Source: Hedera helix
Lineage: Eukaryota > Streptophyta > Magnoliopsida > Apiales > Araliaceae
Direction of reading: 5' to 3'
Assembly: GCA_947179155.2 (NCBI GenBank)
Contig: OX359264.1
Span: forward strand, 59,779,202 to 59,843,201
DNA: 64,000 nt
In this document: in pieces, positions 59,527 to 64,000 of the stretch
Numbering within the stretch: position 1 is the first letter of the stretch
Layout: every line of letters begins with the position of its first letter
The notes under the pieces: model-generated
The model's input: only the letters and a program-made list of their open reading frames with translations
Told to the model about the DNA's origin: nothing
The model's database searches: none
Position numbers and translations under genes: made by a program

Positions 59527-60669
59527 ATAAAAGTCCAAACGTGTCACATTAAAACTTAATAGTATGTGACTATGTGTAAGGAAAATCTAACAAATTAAAT
59601 AAAAAAAGGTACGTTTGTCGAGGTATTCTGCTAACGCTATTGATCGCTTACATAGTCTGACACTCTGACCATAAGCAATTGATGCGGCATACTATGCTTG
59701 TTGATGGACCAGTTAGTTAGTTCAACCGCGTGACTTGGGCGCGTTCAATTTGTGTTTAATTAGTGAAAGTAAGGTTTCAGCTACTAGCTGTTTGGTCGGC
59801 CTAACCAATTTGACAACCGATTCTCTCAACAGTTAATGGGCCAACTGGCTAATTATACTATTCGATAGAATCATTTATCCAACTTGTGAGACCTACAGGT
59901 CTTCCAATTGTCCCCATTCAATTACATTGGATGGGAAATGAAATATCAACTTCCTTAATTTTGGCCAGATGATGAAAAGTGAAAATCTTGATCAAAATGG
60001 AGGGAGTAATAAGGAGGAACGAATTTCCAAATTAAAGACGACAAAATTTTCAAGGACAATGAAAATCTGGAGGTCATGCATGGTTTAGTGAAATTGATGT
60101 CCAATTTTTATTTTTGTATGCCAGGCCATTAGATAGTTCAGTCCATCCAACGAGCAGTTTTTTTTTTTGGAGGTATATTAGTACAAAATATAAATAAATT
60201 ATACAATTCACATAAAAATTCTCTCGATTAGGGTATTAGTAAATCTCACACTATATTAGAGAAATTCCATATGCAATAAGTGAGAGAGAGAGAGAGAGTG
60301 GCACAATATATAAGGGAAATTAAAGAGAGTACCACAGTAAAAAAAAAAACAATAGTGAAAATCCAACCTAATGACGTTGACTTAAATCTCATTAGTCATC
60401 CAGCAAATACTTTTATATTCACTTCTAGTTTAGTTTGTGTTTAATTATGAGTTGACCAATTCTATTCCAATCATATATCCCATGCACATTCCAGCTAGCT
60501 CACGCAGTTCACATCACAGATGAGTTAGCTTGACTGTTGCCAACGAGTCCCATTCTCGTTATTACAAGTAAGACCAAGGGCTTTCTCTGAATCTTAGTAG
60601 CATAAATAAACCATTGTCAAACACTTGCTCCCACAACATATCCAAACCTCCTCCTTTTACCAAAAGAAA
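59527..60669. promoter_or_regulatory. Upstream region of the GPAT gene
   Basis: Non-coding. It carries a (GA)n run at about 60280-60298, a TATA-like AATATATAAGG at about 60305-60316, and a second AT-rich CATAAATAAA near 60601-60610. The latter would give a leader of only about 35 bases. I cannot decide which is used. Confidence 0.4.
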
Positions 60670-61180
60670 ATGGTATTTTCTAAGTCTTTTTCTTTCACAA
60701 AACTTGTACTCTTCCTCTCTCGTGTCCTTAGAAAACATTATCGCAACCAAAAAGGCCTTCAAAGAAACTTGAGCAATGCCCATGTTGCATATTCTCAGTT
60801 TAAACTTCAAAGAAATTACTCCTCTCTCCCTGAAACTACTCCACTAGAGCCATCAGTATTATCAGACCAGACTACTTTGATCTTTAATGTCGAAGGAACT
60901 TTGTTGAAATCTTCTTCATTATTTTCATACTTCATGCTAGTGGCATTCGAAGCCGGAAGCCTCCTAAGAGCTTTTCTTCTATTACTTTTATACCCTTTTC
61001 TTTGTTTTGTTAGCGATGAATTATCGTTAAAGATCATGGTAATGGTTTGCTTCTTTGGGATAAAGAAAGATAGCTTTAGGGTGGGAAGTTCTGTGCTGCC
61101 AAAGTTTTTCTTAGAGGATGTTTGTGTTGAAGGGTTTGAGGCTTTGAGGAGAGCCGAAAGGAAAGCTGGCGTGACTGAGT

Positions 61181-61211
<31 letters not shown>

Positions 61212-62267
61212 AGATTATTTGGAGATTGATTTTGTATTTGGAAGAGACCTAAAAGTTGTTTGTGGATATTATGTTGGGCTAATGGAAGAAAAAAAGAATA
61301 ATAGTTCAGCTAATCATCTTGTGGAGAAGATTTTTGAAGACGAAAAGGTTTCCAAAAATGTTATCGGACTAAATAACCTCAACAAGTCCATGCATCATCA
61401 TTTGTTTTCACGTTGCAAGGTAAATATTAATTTACCTTCTAGCTTTAATTTTAACCATACTTCTGAGTCCTATAATCGTATAAAATACAACGTCAAATGT
61501 CAATTATTTAGAAATGAAAAATGCTTCATTGCATAGCCTACAAGGCATATATAAAAAAAAAGGTTTAAAAAAATTGATGATATCTACAGTGTGTTTGTCG
61601 ACTCAGGATATATATGTAGTATGTCTTGTTGTACACGTCATTTATTGCGTTTTTAGAACTTAAAAAAAAGTAAGACCCTAAATCAGCTGTCTATTTGTTA
61701 ATATTCTATTTACACGTGATTATAGTTAATTTATTAATCATCGTACTAATGATTTTTCAAACATTCAACAGGAGATTTACATGGTGAGTGAAGGAGAAAA
61801 GCTAAACTGGAATATCCTTCCAAGGGACAAATATCCAAAGCCACTCATCTTCCATGATGGTAGATTGGCTTTCAGACCAACCCCGCTGGCAACGCTGGCT
61901 ATGTTCATGTGGTTTCCTTTGGGGTCCATTCTTGCCATATTCAGGATCATAATTGCCTTATCTTTACCTTACAACATATCTATTCCAATCCTAATTTCCA
62001 CAGGAATTAAACTCAGGCTTTCAAAACCCAACCACCACCAATCAAAGCCCCAATATACCACAAATGGGCTTTTATATGTATGCAACCACAGAACATTACT
62101 AGACCCTTTATTCCTTTCTTTTGGCCTCAAGAAACCATTAGCTGCAGTCACGTACAGCCTAAGTAGAATGTCTGAAATCTTGTCACCAATCAGAACCGTC
62201 CGATTAACTAGGAGTAGAGATGGAGACCGTAAGATGATGGACAAATTGTTAAATCAAGGGGACTTGG

Positions 62268-62298
<31 letters not shown>

Positions 62299-62656
62299 GC
62301 CTTATTTACTAAGGTTAAGTCCTTTGTTTACAGAATTAAGTGATAATATAGTGCCTGTTGGCATGGACACTCATGTGGGCATGTTTCATGGGACAACTGC
62401 TGGTGGATTGAAATGTTTGGACCCGATTTTCTTCCTTATGAATCCGTCCCCGAGTTACACAGTCCGATTTCTCGATAGGGTTTGTGGCGCATCGTCGTGT
62501 AACAATGGTACAAGCTCGAGATTCGAGGTGGCGAATTATGTACAAAGTGAGCTTGGTAAGGTACTAGGGTTTGAATGCACTATGCTTACTAGGAAGGATA
62601 AGTACTTGATCTTGGCTGGTAATGAAGGAATAGTTTCTGCTGATAAGAGACAATGA
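60670..62656 (+). CDS. GPAT3: Glycerol-3-phosphate acyltransferase, plant GPAT2/GPAT3-like
   Basis: Two exons, 60670-61419 and 61772-62656, join in phase 0 (CK|EIYMV) and give 544 residues, normal for land-plant-specific GPATs. These ER enzymes acylate glycerol-3-phosphate; relatives in cutin/suberin pathways act at sn-2. The N-terminal half is the phosphatase-like domain typical of the family (TLIFNVEGTLLKSSSLFSYF, VGSSVLPKFFLEDV, LPQVMVESFLRDYLE, FGRDLKVVCGYY). The catalytic Asp motif I reads FNVEG rather than FDxDG, so phosphatase activity is probably absent, as in GPAT1-3-type proteins. The acyltransferase half has block I NHRTLLDPL and block III GDLVVCPEGTTCREPYLLR, plus IVPVGMD. Hydrophobic segments lie at about residues 85-125 and 300-335. 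The first ATG, at 60670, gives MVFSKSFSFTK. Choice of GPAT2 versus GPAT3 is not resolved. Confidence 0.9.
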
Positions 62657-63437
62657 TTCAACATATATTGGGGGTATGAAGCTCATTAATTAATGATGTT
62701 TAGGTTGTTCATTTGAAGGTCTTTTCTTTCAATATTTTTCCCCCTTTCTTTGTAGCCGTGGATATATTATATCTATTATCCACCTTCATTTGAATTGTAT
62801 ATTGACATTGAGTAAACGGGTTGAGCAATAATATTACATTTGTTATTCAAATTTCAATATATCATTCTCTTTTCTTATTTTTTCCCTTTTTTTTTTATTC
62901 ATCTATCTAGGCCGTGGAGATGCATCATACCGTCGTAAATTCTTGTTAATCTTTTAGGGAAGATTAATATATTAAGTACCTAAGGTTAAATATATATAGA
63001 GAAAAAGACATCTATATTATATTGACCTCTTTACATAAGGTCACGTATTAGAATTACCTCGTTTTAATTTAAATAATTTCAAAATTAATTTTAAAAAAAA
63101 TCATTTATCTCTTGATCCTGTTACTTCAACTGATTTATGATTCTAATTCCATGATTTCGATGTATATAATCCAGTTAATTACTTCTAAAAGGGGAAAAAA
63201 AAGGACAATTTTTTTTAATTTTGTCCAGGATTTTTAATTATCATAAATTTTGATAATCTTCATTAATCTCTCTGCTTGTTTCTTGCAGTTACTTTTATAA
63301 CGGAAAAAACGATTATATGACATATTTTACCATTCATTTCAAAATATGGCGATTAAAAATTAAAAACACAATTCTCAATCGCAATATTTGATTATTTTCT
63401 GTAACTTGCTACTACCGCAACACGGTATTGAGGATAT
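62657..63437. other. 3' UTR of the GPAT gene and intergenic DNA
   Basis: No frame is visible. AT-rich, with the 3' UTR probably within the first 250 bases. It ends near a possible Helitron terminus at 63411-63441. Confidence 0.5.
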
Positions 63438-63441
63438 CTAG
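63411..63441 (+). mobile_element. Possible Helitron 3' terminus
   Basis: TACCG-CAACA-CGGTA forms a perfect 5-bp hairpin. It is followed after about 12 bases by CTAG and then T. The wording resembles the 39608-39635 terminus (both have CGCAAC or CCGCAAC and TATCTAGT). No other part of a Helitron is recognised. Confidence 0.4.
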
Positions 63442-63866
63442 TATAGTTGTTGACGTGATAATTTTGAGTATTTTTATAATAGAAAATTGAAATATTCTCC
63501 AAGTTCTTTTTGCATACTGTTGAGAATTAAATTAATGAAAATTAAATAATAAAATAAAGAGAGATAAAATAATATAATATTTAACGTGAAAACTCTTAAA
63601 TAAAAAAATCACTGATCAAATTTCGAATCTTTACTATATCAAAATAAAATAATGGGCTTACAACAATTCTCTCAAATTTTATACTCTAAAATTTGAGGTT
63701 CCACAATATCACAACACAACTTTTTTACACAGACTAAAAACTGCAAAACCTTCCCACTCATAATACAATTTTTTACACAAAATATAAAAGTTGCAAAAAC
63801 TCTCTCCTTCACATAAACATAAAACTTACTCACATCTTTTCTTAATTCTTAGGATGTTACATGACT

Positions 63867-64000
63867 TTTTTTTTTTTTTTTTGAGAATCACGTAAGAAAT
63901 TTTCATTAATCAAAATGGCTATTAGAATCAGCCATAAGAACAGAGATTACATATGATGATACTTCTTCCATTTAGACTTGTAGTTGATGAGATGAAGTTG
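63867..64000 (-). mobile_element. Possible LINE 3' end entering the window
   Basis: A run of about 18 T is followed by GAGAATCACGTAAGAAATTT and CATTAATCAAAATGGC. Read on the minus strand, this is an untranslated tail ending in poly-A, as in plant L1 elements. Only the extreme 3' end is inside the window. Confidence 0.4.

Noticed and set aside
1..64000. Bacterial-type systems (operons, CRISPR arrays, toxin-antitoxin, phage)
   Set aside because: The window is plant nuclear DNA with spliced genes and plant transposons; no such structures are present.

Overview
The window is nuclear DNA from a eudicot plant. The genes carry GT-AG introns, the intergenic DNA is AT-rich and full of plant-type transposons, and the four recognisable host genes have plant-type products. 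I cannot name the species.

Host genes, all on the + strand: (1) 2867-8804, a GPI1/PIG-Q-type subunit of the GPI-GlcNAc transferase, with at least nine exons; (2) 41016-44154, a CCHC zinc-knuckle/KH-like protein with a candidate 6-nt microexon; (3) 49134-52200, a small single-pass membrane protein of unknown function; (4) 60670-62656, a GPAT2/GPAT3-like glycerol-3-phosphate acyltransferase with two exons. They are unrelated housekeeping or metabolic genes and do not form a pathway.

The space between them is mostly layered transposable elements. At 10844-22833 an old element with an exact 11-bp target duplication hosts a reverse-strand L1-type LINE. That LINE was later hit by two LTR elements: a 2.7-kb solo LTR at 18031-20775 and a 1.9-kb LTR-like unit at 13814-15699. 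At 24023-37926 lies a complete, very young 13.9-kb Ty3/gypsy chromovirus with near-identical 3.9-kb LTRs, target duplication AATCC, an extra coiled-coil ORF before gag, and one in-frame stop between protease and reverse transcriptase. It appears to sit inside Helitron-like DNA whose 3' end (hairpin plus CTAG) and RPA-like fragment lie at 38659-39635, just upstream of gene 2. At 53808-57870 a Ty1/copia-like solo LTR contains a second solo LTR of the 18031 family; each has its own target duplication.

At about 58395-59526 is the most unusual structure: a foldback element with roughly 170-bp inverted arms and twelve spaced copies of one perfect or near-perfect hairpin motif. Three Stowaway-type MITEs (10517, 49846, 50339), several simple repeats, a possible second Helitron end (63441) and a possible LINE 3' end (63867) complete the annotation. 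Most element boundaries rest on target-site duplications read directly from the sequence; gene identities rest on recognised motifs without database searches.
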